NCBI RefSeq assembly: GCF_965277665.1
Contig: NZ_OZ255835.1
Coordinates: 62,001-126,000 of the forward strand
DNA length: 64,000 nucleotides
Direction of reading: 5' to 3'
From: Lichenicoccus sp965277665
GTDB lineage: Bacteria > Pseudomonadota > Alphaproteobacteria > Acetobacterales > Acetobacteraceae
Positions 8,382-17,902 of the stretch are shown one piece after another. Made by a program: the position numbers and the translations under genes. Positions within the stretch are counted from its first letter, which is position 1, and each line of letters opens with the position of its first letter. The notes below the pieces were generated by a model that had not been told where the DNA came from, did no database searches, and saw only the letters and a program-made list of their open reading frames with translations.

Positions 8382-10637
8382 TCAACGCGCCGCCACCGTC
8401 CGGTAGGAGCTGTACTGCTCCTGGTAGGAAAAGCGCCCAGCATCGCCCATACGGCGCTGCTTGCGCAGATCGACCCGGGTCAGGATCGCGCCTGAGGCAC
8501 GAACCCCGATTTCGTCGAGAAGCTTCACTGTGGCCTGTACTCCTTGCGGTCGCGTTCTCGCCCAGCGCACCGCGATCACCAGCCGGTCGGCCGCACGTGC
8601 CAGATAGCGCGCATCGGCGGTCGCCAGGAGCGGGGCCGCATCAAGGAGTACGATATCGAAGCTCTCCCGCAGCTCGAACAGCAGCTGCGGCATGCGCGGA
8701 TTCGAGAAAGTACCCGCGCGCCCGCTCCCCTTGCGGACACCCATCCAGTGCATCCCGGAGACCTCGTCGAACTGCAGCGCAGTCTTGATCGTGGCCGTCC
8801 CTTCGATGGCCTCGACGAGGCCGTAGGTCACCTCGGGAGACAACATCGTGGTCAGCGAGCGCCTGAACAGGTCACAGTCCACGAGCAGCACGCGGATGCC
8901 CTGCAGCGCCAACGTCCGGCCCAGCGCGATCGCCGTGGTCGACTTGCCCTCGCCAGTCACGGCCGAGGTCAGCATGACGGCAAGGCGGCGCTGTTCGTTC
9001 ACCATGAAAGGTTCGCTGGCCGCGATCCCCCGCACCATCTCCGAGAAACCCGAGAGGCGGTCGTACAGTGGAACGTCGATGGTTCGCAGGCCCGGACGCA
9101 TCGTGCTGCCGCTGGTGTCCTCCAGTTCGGGCACCGACCCTAGCCAGGGCGCCCGAACCATTTCGGCCAGCTGCTCGGAGCTGTAGATCCCCCCCTTCAA
9201 TAGCTCGACACCGGCGATGACGATCAAGCCAGTCACGCAGCCGAGAAGCAGGCCGCCGGCAACGATCAGCTTCCATCCGGTCGAGCTTGGCTTGAGCGGG
9301 CTCGTCGCGACACTCACAATGCGCGCGTCGGCACGCTCGGTGCCGGCCTCCGCGATCGTCTGCTTCAGGCGGTCCAGTGACTTCCTGTAGACATCGTTGT
9401 CCGCACTCGCCTGAATCTGCAGCTGCATTTCCTGGCCCGATGCCCGGCTGGCCTTCTGCGCCGCCGCCAGCGCCGCATTCAGCGACCCGCGAAGTGACGC
9501 CGTGCGTGAGGAGGCAACGTCCAGCGCGGTCTGCAGGGATTGATGGATGCGTTCGACTTCCTCGACTCGCCGCCGGTTGATATCTGCGATGCCGTGCTGC
9601 TCGGCGACCGCCTCCGGATAGGCTGAGCCGTAACGTGATTGAAGCTGCGCAAGCCGTGCACTCGCGGTGTTGCGGTCCCGCTCCAGGTCCTGGATCACCG
9701 GTGAGCTGAGGGTGTCGCCGACGCTGTCGTAGCGGCCCGTCCGGCCGAGGCTGCCCTGGAGCTTGCCGCGGGCCACCGCCTCGTCATCGCTGGCGCGGGA
9801 AAGGTCGATCGTGATGGCGTTGATCTGCTGTTGCGCCAATGTCGAGCCCGTACTGCTCTGCAAGCCGATCAGTCCGTTCGACGCCTGGTACTCCTTCAGC
9901 GCTGTCTCCGAGCGCGCCGCGTTCTGCTGGAGGACCACGAGTCTGGACTCAAGCCAGCTCACGAGTTGTCTGGACTCGTCTGCCTTAACGGACAGCTGGC
10001 CACTCATGTATGCCTTCGCAACCGCGTTCGCGATGCGCGCCGCATCGTCGGCATACTGATCATGGTAACTGACCGAGATAACCGAGGACAGCCCGAGGCT
10101 GTGGACGTCGAGATTCTGCGCCAGCGTCTCGACGGTGGCCTCCTCCCGGGCCTTCGGGTCGGTGCGCGCCTGTGATCCGAACCAGCGGCTAAGTCGGGAA
10201 GGGGCGGCGAAGCGTAGGTCGTCGACAAGCTTCAATTCGCGCATCACGGTCTGGGCGATGTCGCGCGATTTCAGCACCTCCACCTGGCTGTCCACTGCCA
10301 TCGGGTCGACGCCGTTGCCAACCGTTGCCGCAGAGGAGGCATCGCTCCCGGGTCTGGGATCGAGAATGATCTGGGTGGTCGCGGTATAGGTGGGCGGCTT
10401 GACCACCGCGTAGCCGGACGCCAGCGCCACAGTTGCGATGAGCACCGCCAGGAACAGCCACCAGCGCCGGCGCAGCGCAGCGGCGCTCCACTTCAGGCCA
10501 CCCGGCCTGCGTGACGCATCCTGGGCAAGCAACTCGCCAATTGAATGCGCCTTGACCAGAGTACCTTCTCTCGCGCGCAGTTCAGTCTGCGTTGCCAGGC
10601 TTCGGTTGGTCGGCTCGGATATCATCATCGTCGTCAT
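8382..10637 (-). CDS. Polysaccharide co-polymerase with C-terminal tyrosine autokinase (Wzc/BYK type)
   Basis: The 751-residue protein is organised like a proteobacterial Wzc. It has an N-terminal cytoplasmic tail, a first membrane helix (LFLAVLIATVALASGYAVVK, about residues 58-77) and a Wzz domain with a long coiled-coil periplasmic region. A second helix (LIVAGGLLLGCVTGLIVIAG) leads to a CpsD/CapB-type kinase with Walker A TGEGKSTT and Walker A' VLLVDCDLFRRSL, plus IVLLDAAPLLATADA. The C-terminus is a tyrosine cluster (FSYQEQYSSYRT), the usual autophosphorylation site. It controls EPS chain length and export. It overlaps the upstream glycosyltransferase by 4 bp. No Wza-type outer-membrane exporter is in the window. 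Confidence 0.93.
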   Translation of the reverse strand: MTTMMISEPTNRSLATQTELRAREGTLVKAHSIGELLAQDASRRPGGLKWSAAALRRRWWLFLAVLIATVALASGYAVVKPPTYTATTQIILDPRPGSDASSAATVGNGVDPMAVDSQVEVLKSRDIAQTVMRELKLVDDLRFAAPSRLSRWFGSQARTDPKAREEATVETLAQNLDVHSLGLSSVISVSYHDQYADDAARIANAVAKAYMSGQLSVKADESRQLVSWLESRLVVLQQNAARSETALKEYQASNGLIGLQSSTGSTLAQQQINAITIDLSRASDDEAVARGKLQGSLGRTGRYDSVGDTLSSPVIQDLERDRNTASARLAQLQSRYGSAYPEAVAEQHGIADINRRRVEEVERIHQSLQTALDVASSRTASLRGSLNAALAAAQKASRASGQEMQLQIQASADNDVYRKSLDRLKQTIAEAGTERADARIVSVATSPLKPSSTGWKLIVAGGLLLGCVTGLIVIAGVELLKGGIYSSEQLAEMVRAPWLGSVPELEDTSGSTMRPGLRTIDVPLYDRLSGFSEMVRGIAASEPFMVNEQRRLAVMLTSAVTGEGKSTTAIALGRTLALQGIRVLLVDCDLFRRSLTTMLSPEVTYGLVEAIEGTATIKTALQFDEVSGMHWMGVRKGSGRAGTFSNPRMPQLLFELRESFDIVLLDAAPLLATADARYLARAADRLVIAVRWARTRPQGVQATVKLLDEIGVRASGAILTRVDLRKQRRMGDAGRFSYQEQYSSYRTVAAR

Positions 10638-11725
10638 CCGGGAACGCGCATGAGTCTGGCCTCGAGGGTCTCGGCGATTGCATTCCAGTCCAGGGTCCTA
10701 GCCGCCTTCCGGCCGTTCGCCGAATACAGATCCCAACCGTTGCGCAGGCGCTCCATGCCCGCAGCGAGCGCCTCGGCGCTCTGGCTGGTGACGATGCCGG
10801 ACCCGAACGCCTCCACGACCGCCCGGGTGCCGTTCTCCGGATAATCCGCCGTCACGATCGGCAGGCCGCAGCTCATCGCTTCCGAGAGGGCATGCGGAAA
10901 GCCCTCGCGCTTGCTGGGCATGGCGAGAACCTCGCAGCGGCTCATCAGCGAGAACTTTTCCGCCTCAGTAATGCGGCCGAGCAGGTCGACGCCGCTCCGC
11001 GCAGGCGAGCTCGCGACACGTACGCGCAGCGCTCCCATCGCCGGGCCGTCACCGGCAATCTTCAAACGGCCCGCATAGCCATGCTGGCGCATGATTTCGA
11101 ACGCCGCGACAAGCATCACGAGATTCTTGTGCTCTGCGATGCGGCTCACCGCCAGGATGTCGCTGCGCTCGTTGCGCGGCAGGTAGCTCGCCTTTTCGAG
11201 GTCGAGCCCGCTCGGCAGCGTCATTGCCTCGCAGCCGGACAACGCGCGTATCCGGCGTCCGACACTCTCGCTGATCGCGCCGTTCAACCAGGTCTGCCTG
11301 GGCAGATAGCTCTGCATCATCCGGAAGAACCCGGATTCCCGGATCTCGCACCAGTGCAGTAGCGCCCGCCGGCGCGCGTGCCGCGGCAGGGTCACGACAT
11401 GCATGAACGGCCACTGGTTCAGCAGGTAGAAGTCATGCTCGCGCCGCTGTGCGATCCTGCGCGTGTGCAGCGCGAAGCGGGACAACGCTGCCCACTCGCG
11501 GCGCATCGCGGCAAACCGTGGCCTGGTGTAGTTTGGAGCGGTCAGCGTGCGATGAACCCAGACCCCGTCGAGCACCTCGGAGGCGGGGAGGCCCTTCTGG
11601 TGCGCGATGCAATAGACGTCAAGCTGGTGGCCACGACGCGACAGTGCGCGGCCGAGGCCTGCGAAGAAGACCTCCTGGCCGCCGACACTCGGCGCGTAGA
11701 GTTCGGTGAAGATGGCTATGCGCAT
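10634..11725 (-). CDS. Glycosyltransferase family 4
   Basis: The 363-residue protein begins MRIAIFTELYAPSVGGQEVF, the GT4 N-terminal motif with its glycine pair. The C-terminal domain carries ILAVSRIAEHKN, LKIAGDGPAMG and the E-x7-E donor-site motif EGFPHALSEAM. It would act in EPS repeat-unit assembly. I chose the ATG at 11725 because the family start MRIAIF aligns there. It overlaps the 3' end of the epimerase by 10 bp, and the frame is open further upstream only because of base composition. Confidence 0.88.
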   Translation of the reverse strand: MRIAIFTELYAPSVGGQEVFFAGLGRALSRRGHQLDVYCIAHQKGLPASEVLDGVWVHRTLTAPNYTRPRFAAMRREWAALSRFALHTRRIAQRREHDFYLLNQWPFMHVVTLPRHARRRALLHWCEIRESGFFRMMQSYLPRQTWLNGAISESVGRRIRALSGCEAMTLPSGLDLEKASYLPRNERSDILAVSRIAEHKNLVMLVAAFEIMRQHGYAGRLKIAGDGPAMGALRVRVASSPARSGVDLLGRITEAEKFSLMSRCEVLAMPSKREGFPHALSEAMSCGLPIVTADYPENGTRAVVEAFGSGIVTSQSAEALAAGMERLRNGWDLYSANGRKAARTLDWNAIAETLEARLMRVPG

Positions 11726-12714
11726 GACGGCAGCAGGGACATGGCGCTGGGTGCAAGGCCCAGTCGTTCCGCCAGGTCGTCGCTGAGGTCCGGGTCGCGC
11801 CACAGGTCGCGGATGGCGTCATCGACCGTCAGGCGTGGCGCCCAGCCGAACCGTGACCAGATCTCCTTGATTACGGCCCCTAGGAACGGGCGATCGACTG
11901 CCCGGGCCCGGCCCGGGTCGTGACGGACGGCCAACGGATACCCGGAGACGCTGCGGAGTTTCGCGATCATTTCCTCGACCGAGTATTGCTTCGCGGTCCC
12001 AAGATTGACCGTGACGGTCTCCCCGGCCTGAACCGTCCCGTTCAGCGCGACCGCCGCGAACCCCGCCGCGGCATCATGCACATGGATGTAGTCGCGCTTC
12101 GGCCAGAGGTTGCCCAGTGCCACCTGGGTATGGCCGGATTTCATCTGTGCCACGATCTCGGGAAGCAGATGCGGGTTCGTCTCTCCGGGCCCCACCACAT
12201 TGAACAGCCGCACCACCACGGACGCAATCCCGCGGAGCTTCGCGAAGTAGCGGACGTACTGTTCCCCCTGCAGCTTGGTGAACCCATAGACCTCGCGGGG
12301 GCCGATCTCCGACCGGCTCTCGTCATGCAGTGCCTGGGACGGCGCATAGACCGCGCCGCTGCTGGCAAAGACGAAGCGGCAGTTCGGTGGACACGCCATC
12401 AGCAGATTGGCTGTCCCGACCACATTGGTTTCGACGGCGGACCCGGGAGCGCGCTCGCAGAGGGGGATGAAATGAGCTGCAGCGAGATGCACGATGACGT
12501 CGGGCGCGAAGCGGTCGAGGGCGGCCGCAACGCCTGCGGCATCCCGCAGGTCTGTCCGGCTCAGTTCGAACCTGGACAATTCCTCCGGCCGAAATCGGTT
12601 GATCCCGAAGTCGAGGCGGTCGAGAACCAGGACGTCATGCCTGTTGTAGAACTCGCGCGCCAGCAGGCGTCCGACAAATCCCGCACCGCCAGTGATGCAA
12701 ATGCGTTCCGACAT
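11716..12714 (-). CDS. NAD-dependent sugar epimerase/dehydratase
   Basis: The 332-residue extended SDR has the Rossmann motif ICITGGAGFVGRLLA at the N-terminus, VHLAAAHF, FASSGAVYAPSQ and the catalytic Y-x3-K as VYGFTKLQGEQYV. RLFNVVGPGETNP is the substrate-side motif of the UDP-glucose 4-epimerase/GDP-mannose family. It probably makes a nucleotide sugar for the EPS. The product cannot be specified. It is the first gene of the compact eight-gene minus-strand operon, about 220 bp downstream of the tandem hydrolase gene, so a promoter could lie at 12715-12930. Confidence 0.87.
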   Translation of the reverse strand: MSERICITGGAGFVGRLLAREFYNRHDVLVLDRLDFGINRFRPEELSRFELSRTDLRDAAGVAAALDRFAPDVIVHLAAAHFIPLCERAPGSAVETNVVGTANLLMACPPNCRFVFASSGAVYAPSQALHDESRSEIGPREVYGFTKLQGEQYVRYFAKLRGIASVVVRLFNVVGPGETNPHLLPEIVAQMKSGHTQVALGNLWPKRDYIHVHDAAAGFAAVALNGTVQAGETVTVNLGTAKQYSVEEMIAKLRSVSGYPLAVRHDPGRARAVDRPFLGAVIKEIWSRFGWAPRLTVDDAIRDLWRDPDLSDDLAERLGLAPSAMSLLPSCA

Positions 12715-12933
12715 GTTCTCGACGCCTCTGATCTGGTGGATCTCTCATGGAAATCCGGTTCCGTGACATGGACGAGCATCGGCAATCTTATCTGAGAAGA
12801 CTGACGACTTAGGCACATCTAGTCAATGCGCATTCGTAAGTCTCGACACTGAATACCCAAACGCATTTCGTTAGCAGGAGCGCAGCAAGCGTAGCTTTCC
12901 GTTCGCCTCCGTGGCATTAAACTTTCGTGTTCG

Positions 12934-14688
12934 CTACGCGGCATTTACCTCCAGAAGCGGCTGCAGCCCGTGTTGTGGCGATAGCGTCCGGTTTTCCAGG
13001 AAGGTGATGATGCGGCCGATCGCGACCTGCCGCATCTCCCGGGTCGAAAGTGCGTGGTCAAGATCCGCAACGATCTGCACGATCGCGCCGGGGGGCTCCA
13101 AGGCTGGCCCGAATTCGCGCGACAGCATAGCAATTCCCTCGTCCCCCTTCGACATCAGGAACAGCGTCCTTGCCCGCAGAGACAGGACCTGCATCTGGTC
13201 CGTGATCGTGGCGGGGCCCGCAGGCTCCCTGATGTGCCACTGGCCCGGGCCACCCGTCAGCCGTCGAACCTCGTTGGCAAGGCGGCCGACCTGGGCCGCA
13301 ACGATGCCAGCCACATCGAACTTGCCACGGATGAGGTTCACCCAGACCACTCGGGACCCGAGCTTCTTCAGGAAATGAGCCGGATGGCGCAATGCGTAGC
13401 CCTTGAGCTCTACCCGGTCGCCGTTGTCCCAGGAGAAGTGCTGCAGGTTGACCAGCAGGAGCGTGCTCACCCTCGGGTCGGCGAAGGCGCCATGCAGGAC
13501 GTGATAGGCGCCGGAGCAAAGTCCGTGGGTCGCGAACCGGCGATAGCCCCGTGTCGTGAGCAGATCGATTGCCGACCGGAGCTCCTCCCTGCGATCGGCC
13601 TCGAAGATATGGGCCGGACCGTCATCGGGCGTGGTGCTGTCACCCAGTCCCGAGAAATCCATGCGAAGCGAGGCGATGCCGGCGGCGGCCAGGCTGCGTG
13701 CCAGCTCGACCCCGAACCGGCCAAAGCCGTAGCTCGGATTGCCGCTGCTGTTGGTGACGACGACGGCGACTTCCGCGGCGGAGCGCTGCACTGGCTCGCA
13801 CAGAATGCCGAACAGGCCCTGCGGGGACCCGAAGCGCACTGATGTTTCCATGAAGGCTTCGTTCAGAAGAACGCCCTCGGCCGGTAACCGGTCGAGGGCG
13901 AGTGTCACCGAGGTCACCGACTGGGATCTTCCGAGCCAGGCCAGGATCGCGCTCGCATCGATTGACGCCGTATGGCTCATCAGGACGGGACGCAGCATCG
14001 CCTCCAGGCCGTCGAAAGCCCGGCTGTCCACCTTGGCGCCAGTCTCGCGCCATGCCGCGATGCACTCCGAAAGGAGTTTCGTCGGAGTTCGGATGAATAC
14101 GCCGATCGGGCAGGACGGCGCAGGCCGGAACCGCCGCAGGTCGATCTGGCTCACGCGCTCGACCGTCTTTGCGGACAGCCTGAGTTCATGCACCGCAAGC
14201 GGACCCGCAGAGGCAAGGTCTGTCGCCTTGCCGCCCGCTTCGATGGCGAGCTGACGGAGGTAGGAACGCCCGCGCAGGACAGGTTCAAGCAGCAGTAGGC
14301 CGGCAACGTCGCCACACGTCGCCGAGGCCTCTATGGCCAGCGTCGCGCCTGCCCGCAGGCCGCAGAGAACCACTCGGTCCGCGAGACCATGGTGCCGCAG
14401 CCAGTCAACCGCGTCGTGGATGCTCTCCTGCCAGAGCAGCCAGACATCGTCGGCGTCGCAATCGCTCGAATTGCCGGTTCCGGGATAGTCGAAGCGCAAG
14501 GCCGGATATCCAGCCCTGGCTAGGGCCGTCGCCAGAAGCCGGAATGGCCGGTAGCCGGTCAGTCCGTCGGTCGAGAGACCCGGACACAGAATGACGGCCA
14601 CACCGTTGGACTGACCGCTCGATGGCGTATGCAGCCATCCGAAGCACCCTGCAAACCGGATCACCTGCAACACCGGCTCATGCTTCAT
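12934..14688 (-). CDS. Two-domain alpha/beta hydrolase
   Basis: The protein (about 584 residues from the ATG at 14688, MKHEPVLQVIRF) holds two alpha/beta-hydrolase units in tandem. The first (about 1-260) has AVILCPGLSTDG and FDYPGTGNSSDCD, with VVLCGLRAGATLA where a nucleophile elbow is expected. The second (about 290-580) has VVVTNSSGNPSYGFGRFGVE and RMDFSGLGDSTTPDD, with the elbow region FATHGLCSGAYH. Related paired hydrolases are known as exosortase/EPS-associated hydrolases, usually as two genes; here they are fused. Elbow residues look atypical (RAG, CSG), so the nucleophile may be Cys or absent. It lies between the EPS operon and the divergent priming transferase, suggesting a role in polymer export or modification. 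Confidence 0.75.
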   Translation of the reverse strand: MKHEPVLQVIRFAGCFGWLHTPSSGQSNGVAVILCPGLSTDGLTGYRPFRLLATALARAGYPALRFDYPGTGNSSDCDADDVWLLWQESIHDAVDWLRHHGLADRVVLCGLRAGATLAIEASATCGDVAGLLLLEPVLRGRSYLRQLAIEAGGKATDLASAGPLAVHELRLSAKTVERVSQIDLRRFRPAPSCPIGVFIRTPTKLLSECIAAWRETGAKVDSRAFDGLEAMLRPVLMSHTASIDASAILAWLGRSQSVTSVTLALDRLPAEGVLLNEAFMETSVRFGSPQGLFGILCEPVQRSAAEVAVVVTNSSGNPSYGFGRFGVELARSLAAAGIASLRMDFSGLGDSTTPDDGPAHIFEADRREELRSAIDLLTTRGYRRFATHGLCSGAYHVLHGAFADPRVSTLLLVNLQHFSWDNGDRVELKGYALRHPAHFLKKLGSRVVWVNLIRGKFDVAGIVAAQVGRLANEVRRLTGGPGQWHIREPAGPATITDQMQVLSLRARTLFLMSKGDEGIAMLSREFGPALEPPGAIVQIVADLDHALSTREMRQVAIGRIITFLENRTLSPQHGLQPLLEVNAA

Positions 14689-14963
14689 TGTGTGCTGAAC
14701 ACTCTTCGGTGGCGCTGACCAGCCCGCTGAGTTCGTCGATAGGACTGAGTGGCTTGCCAAGTCTAGTATTATGCCGGTCCCGAAACGCCGTCGACGTTGC
14801 TCAGGGTTAATTGTGCGTCAATACCTATCCATAGCGACCGTTGCCCTTCTCCGACGAGCGGACTTCTGATTTATTTTATTTATCCGAGACCGAATCCGGC
14901 GTGCTTGCCTGCATGCGCATGATTGCAAAGATCTGCGTGTAAGGCTGCATAAGGGCCGATCGC
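14689..14963. promoter_or_regulatory. Divergent intergenic region between hydrolase and priming transferase
   Basis: This 275-bp gap separates the start of the minus-strand EPS half from the plus-strand sugar transferase. It includes the most AT-rich stretch nearby (TTATTTTATTTATCC at about 14871-14885). It is the natural place for promoters in both directions. I cannot name -35/-10 boxes with confidence. Confidence 0.45.
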
Positions 14964-15710
14964 ATGCAGTCGAGCAATCAGAGCATCGTCGACGGGACGA
15001 TCGTGCAGGTCGGGGGCCTCGCGCCTTCGTTCCTGGACACGCTGAAGCCCGGAATCCGGCACCCGGTCCGGCCGCACGTTGGGCCGCTGCATGCCGGTCT
15101 GAAACGCCTCATCGACTTTCTTGTCGCCGGGCTCCTTGGGCTCTTCGCGTTGCCGTTGCTGGTCGGCATCGCCCTGCTGATCGGGTTACGTGGTGATCGA
15201 GGACCTCTCCTATTTCGTCAGCAGCGCATTGGCAGGCGGGGTCGTCCGTTCACGTGCCTGAAGTTCCGGTCGATGTGCCTGAACGCCGATACGGTCCTGA
15301 CCGACCTGCTGGCGCGGGACGAACAGGCCCGGATCGAGTGGGCCGCGACGCACAAGCTCAGGAACGATCCACGTATCTCTAGGATCGGCAGGTTTCTGCG
15401 TTCGACGTCGCTCGACGAGTTGCCGCAGATCTGGAATGTCCTCGTCGGCGACATGAGCCTAGTAGGACCGCGACCAGTTACCCAGGCCGAGCTGGAGGGA
15501 TTCTACACGAGGTTCGATGGGCGCCAGCAATATCTCGCGGTGCGGCCCGGCCTGACCGGCCTGTGGCAGGTCAGCGGGCGCAACGCGGTCTGCTACGAGC
15601 GGCGTGTCGAGTTCGACAAGATCTACGTCCGGGATATGTCGTTGCTCCGTGACGCGTTGATCCTCTGGCAGACCGTTTGGGTCGTGCTTCGCCGCGACGG
15701 CGCCTGCTGA
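14964..15710 (+). CDS. Undecaprenyl-phosphate sugar phosphotransferase (initiating, WcaJ/ExoY type)
   Basis: This 248-residue short-form polyisoprenyl-phosphate hexose-1-phosphate transferase starts EPS assembly by loading the first sugar phosphate on undecaprenyl phosphate. After a non-conserved N-terminus of about 45 residues come the membrane segment FLVAGLLGLFALPLLVGIAL, RQQRIGRRGRPFTCLKFRSM, STSLDELPQIWNVL and MSLVGPRP. GLTGLWQVSGRN and the C-terminal DMSLLRDALILWQTVWVVL complete the bacterial sugar-transferase signature. It lacks the N-terminal multi-helix domain of long WbaP/WcaJ enzymes, as ExoY does. It is divergent from the rest of the EPS cluster. Confidence 0.93.
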   Translation: MQSSNQSIVDGTIVQVGGLAPSFLDTLKPGIRHPVRPHVGPLHAGLKRLIDFLVAGLLGLFALPLLVGIALLIGLRGDRGPLLFRQQRIGRRGRPFTCLKFRSMCLNADTVLTDLLARDEQARIEWAATHKLRNDPRISRIGRFLRSTSLDELPQIWNVLVGDMSLVGPRPVTQAELEGFYTRFDGRQQYLAVRPGLTGLWQVSGRNAVCYERRVEFDKIYVRDMSLLRDALILWQTVWVVLRRDGAC

Positions 15711-15759
15711 GGAGGATGCCTGGAGCGAGCGGATGCCGGCAGGCCACAAACTGCTGATA

Positions 15760-16494
15760 CTAGGCGGTGTTGCCGGCGTCCACGGTCATGACGGTACCGG
15801 TAATGTTGCAGGCCTTTTCGGTGAACAGATAATCGACGAAGGCGGCAACGTCCTCGACCTCGGCCATGCGCCCGAGCGCGCTGCGCCGTTTGATCTTGTC
15901 GCGGTCGGTGATGCTGAGGCCGTCGGTCATCTCGGTTGCGACGAAGCCCGGCGCCACGGCGTTGACAGTGATCCCGACCGGTCCGACCTCCCTTGCCAGC
16001 GCGCGGGTGAAGCCTTCGAGGGATGCCTTGGTCGCGCTGTAGGCGGACAGTCCGCTATATCCTGTCCGGGCGACGATGGACGAGACGTTGACGATCCGGC
16101 CGGCACCAGCCGCCAGCATCGAGCGCACGACATATTTCGTCAGCATCATAGGCATCAGCACGTTGAGCCGGACGAGCCGCTCGATATCGTCGTCTTGCAT
16201 GGTCGCGAGGACGCCGCCGGTTCCAAGGCCGGCATTGTTGACCAGTCCATAGAGTGGTCCGAACTCCGCCCGAAGCTGCTTGACCAGCGCAGGAAGCGCG
16301 GGCAACTCCGAGAGATCGTGCGCACGGAAGTGCAGCCTACCCCGCTCGCGCCAGCTGGCATCCGCAATCGCATCGTCAAGCTGGGCGGTGGTGTTTCGGG
16401 CAATCGCAATGACATTGAAGCCCGACGCGGCAAGCGTTCGCGCAATGCCCAGACCGAGACCGCGGCTACCGCCGGTGACGATGGTGTTAAGCAT
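15760..16494 (-). CDS. SDR oxidoreductase, FabG-like
   Basis: The 244-residue classical SDR has IVTGGSRGLGLGIARTLAAS for NADP(H) binding, LVNNAGLGTGG, IVNVSSIVARTGYSG and the catalytic Y-x3-K as YSATKASLEG. VNAVAPGFVATEMTDGL follows, as in beta-ketoacyl-ACP reductases. In this place, directly downstream of an adenylate-forming ligase and a carrier protein with an 8-bp gene overlap, it likely reduces a carrier-bound 3-oxoacyl group. It is the third gene of the minus-strand trio. It is not part of a normal fab operon, since no fabD, fabF or fabH is present. Confidence 0.85.
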   Translation of the reverse strand: MLNTIVTGGSRGLGLGIARTLAASGFNVIAIARNTTAQLDDAIADASWRERGRLHFRAHDLSELPALPALVKQLRAEFGPLYGLVNNAGLGTGGVLATMQDDDIERLVRLNVLMPMMLTKYVVRSMLAAGAGRIVNVSSIVARTGYSGLSAYSATKASLEGFTRALAREVGPVGITVNAVAPGFVATEMTDGLSITDRDKIKRRSALGRMAEVEDVAAFVDYLFTEKACNITGTVMTVDAGNTA

Positions 16495-17902
16495 GTAGGC
16501 GCGTCATCTTGCCGGACGACGCAACCTCGAGGGAGCCGACCTCGCGAAAGTTCATCGGGACCTGGTGGCAAGGCAGCCGGTTCCGGCACAGCTCGAGGAG
16601 CTCGCGCCGGACGCTCACGAAACCGGAGGCTCCTGGGGCAGCTACCTGTTTCATGACGATTTCGGCCACCACGAGTGCCCCTATTATCGGGCTCGCGCGG
16701 CCGGAGACACGTGACGCGTGGACTGCGGGATGCTCGTTGATCACAGCTTCGACCGCCTCGGGATGCACCTTGAAGCCGCCGACATTGATGACGCCGCCTC
16801 TGCGGCCGATGAAATAGTAGCGCTTGTCGCGCAGCTCGAGCAGGTCGCCGGTATCGACGAACCCGTCGCGGTCCGGCAGCGGCTTGCCGGACGCGTCTCC
16901 GAGATAGCCGCTGGCGGTCCGTGACGAACGGATACGCAGAGAACCGTCCTCGACACGCATCTGCACACCGGCCCGTTCCGGACCGATGAGCGAGGCCGGG
17001 AAGCCGGCGAGGCCGTCCTTGACGTTGAAGCCTACGCCGGCCTCGGTAGAGGCGAAGGCATGGGTAATGGCGGCCCGCGGATAGGCGAGCTTCAGCCGGT
17101 CGAGAACGGCTTGGTCGCACGCCTCTCCGGAGAGGCGCAGGTAGCCTGGCGCGATGCACCCGGCGGCGGCACTCATCAACACGCGGCGCCAGTGCGATGG
17201 AGTGCCGGAGATATGGGTAACCTTCTCCGCGCCCGCGCGCGCCAGGAACGCGTCAACCGGTTCGCTGGCATCCGACAGAACCATCGAGCCGCCACCGACC
17301 AGGGCCCTGAGAAGGATCTGCAGCCCGCCATAGCGGCGTATGTCGTAGAACGTGCTCCAGACCGGGTCTCCCGGTGGCACGCCAACTCCGATTGGCGCGA
17401 CCAGGCTTTCCAAACTGTGCAGGGCAAGTTTTGGCAGCCCGGTTGTGCCGGAGGTCAGCAGGACCCACTCGGTCCCGGTGTCGCGTTCGGTGACCCCGGC
17501 AACCGGCTGGAGCTGGTCCGGGCAGACCGTGATGCCGGCGCCACCCAGATGCATGTCCTCAGGAAGGCTGCCTTCGGGGAGGTCGTCATCAACGATGACG
17601 GCGTCGACCTGAGCATCGCGCATGGTCGTCTCGACATAGGCGGTAGCGAGCCCGGGCGTGCAGAGGACGATGCGCCGAGCGACCCCGTCGATCTCGGCGG
17701 CGGCCAGGGCCGTGCTGATCTGGCGCCTTGCCATGATCATGACGCAACGCCCGCGGAGCTCGTGGAGCCGACCGCCGAGGCTCGTCTGCCCGGCGAGCGA
17801 CACGACAGGAAGACGTGTGCGACTGTCGGCGATGAAACGATGCCGCGAAGTCGCTTCAGGCGAAAGCAGGTCCCAGAGCGCGAGCCGTCTAGATAGTGGC
17901 AT
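16487..17902 (-). CDS. Adenylate-forming acyl/aryl ligase (ANL family)
   Basis: From the ATG at 17902 (MPLSRRLALW) the protein has 471 residues. ANL motifs are visible in order: the phosphate loop VLLTSGTTGLPKLALHS, ITHAFASTEAGVGF, FVDTGDLLELRDKRYYFIGR, GGVINVGGFKVHPEAVEAVI and a terminal catalytic lysine in SSGKMTRLHA. It activates a carboxylate as acyl-AMP and passes it to CoA or a carrier protein. The start overlaps the end of the carrier-protein gene by 14 bp, making that carrier the likely acceptor. The substrate is unknown. It is shorter than typical CoA ligases (500-550), with a reduced N-terminal half. Confidence 0.85.
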   Translation of the reverse strand: MPLSRRLALWDLLSPEATSRHRFIADSRTRLPVVSLAGQTSLGGRLHELRGRCVMIMARRQISTALAAAEIDGVARRIVLCTPGLATAYVETTMRDAQVDAVIVDDDLPEGSLPEDMHLGGAGITVCPDQLQPVAGVTERDTGTEWVLLTSGTTGLPKLALHSLESLVAPIGVGVPPGDPVWSTFYDIRRYGGLQILLRALVGGGSMVLSDASEPVDAFLARAGAEKVTHISGTPSHWRRVLMSAAAGCIAPGYLRLSGEACDQAVLDRLKLAYPRAAITHAFASTEAGVGFNVKDGLAGFPASLIGPERAGVQMRVEDGSLRIRSSRTASGYLGDASGKPLPDRDGFVDTGDLLELRDKRYYFIGRRGGVINVGGFKVHPEAVEAVINEHPAVHASRVSGRASPIIGALVVAEIVMKQVAAPGASGFVSVRRELLELCRNRLPCHQVPMNFREVGSLEVASSGKMTRLHA

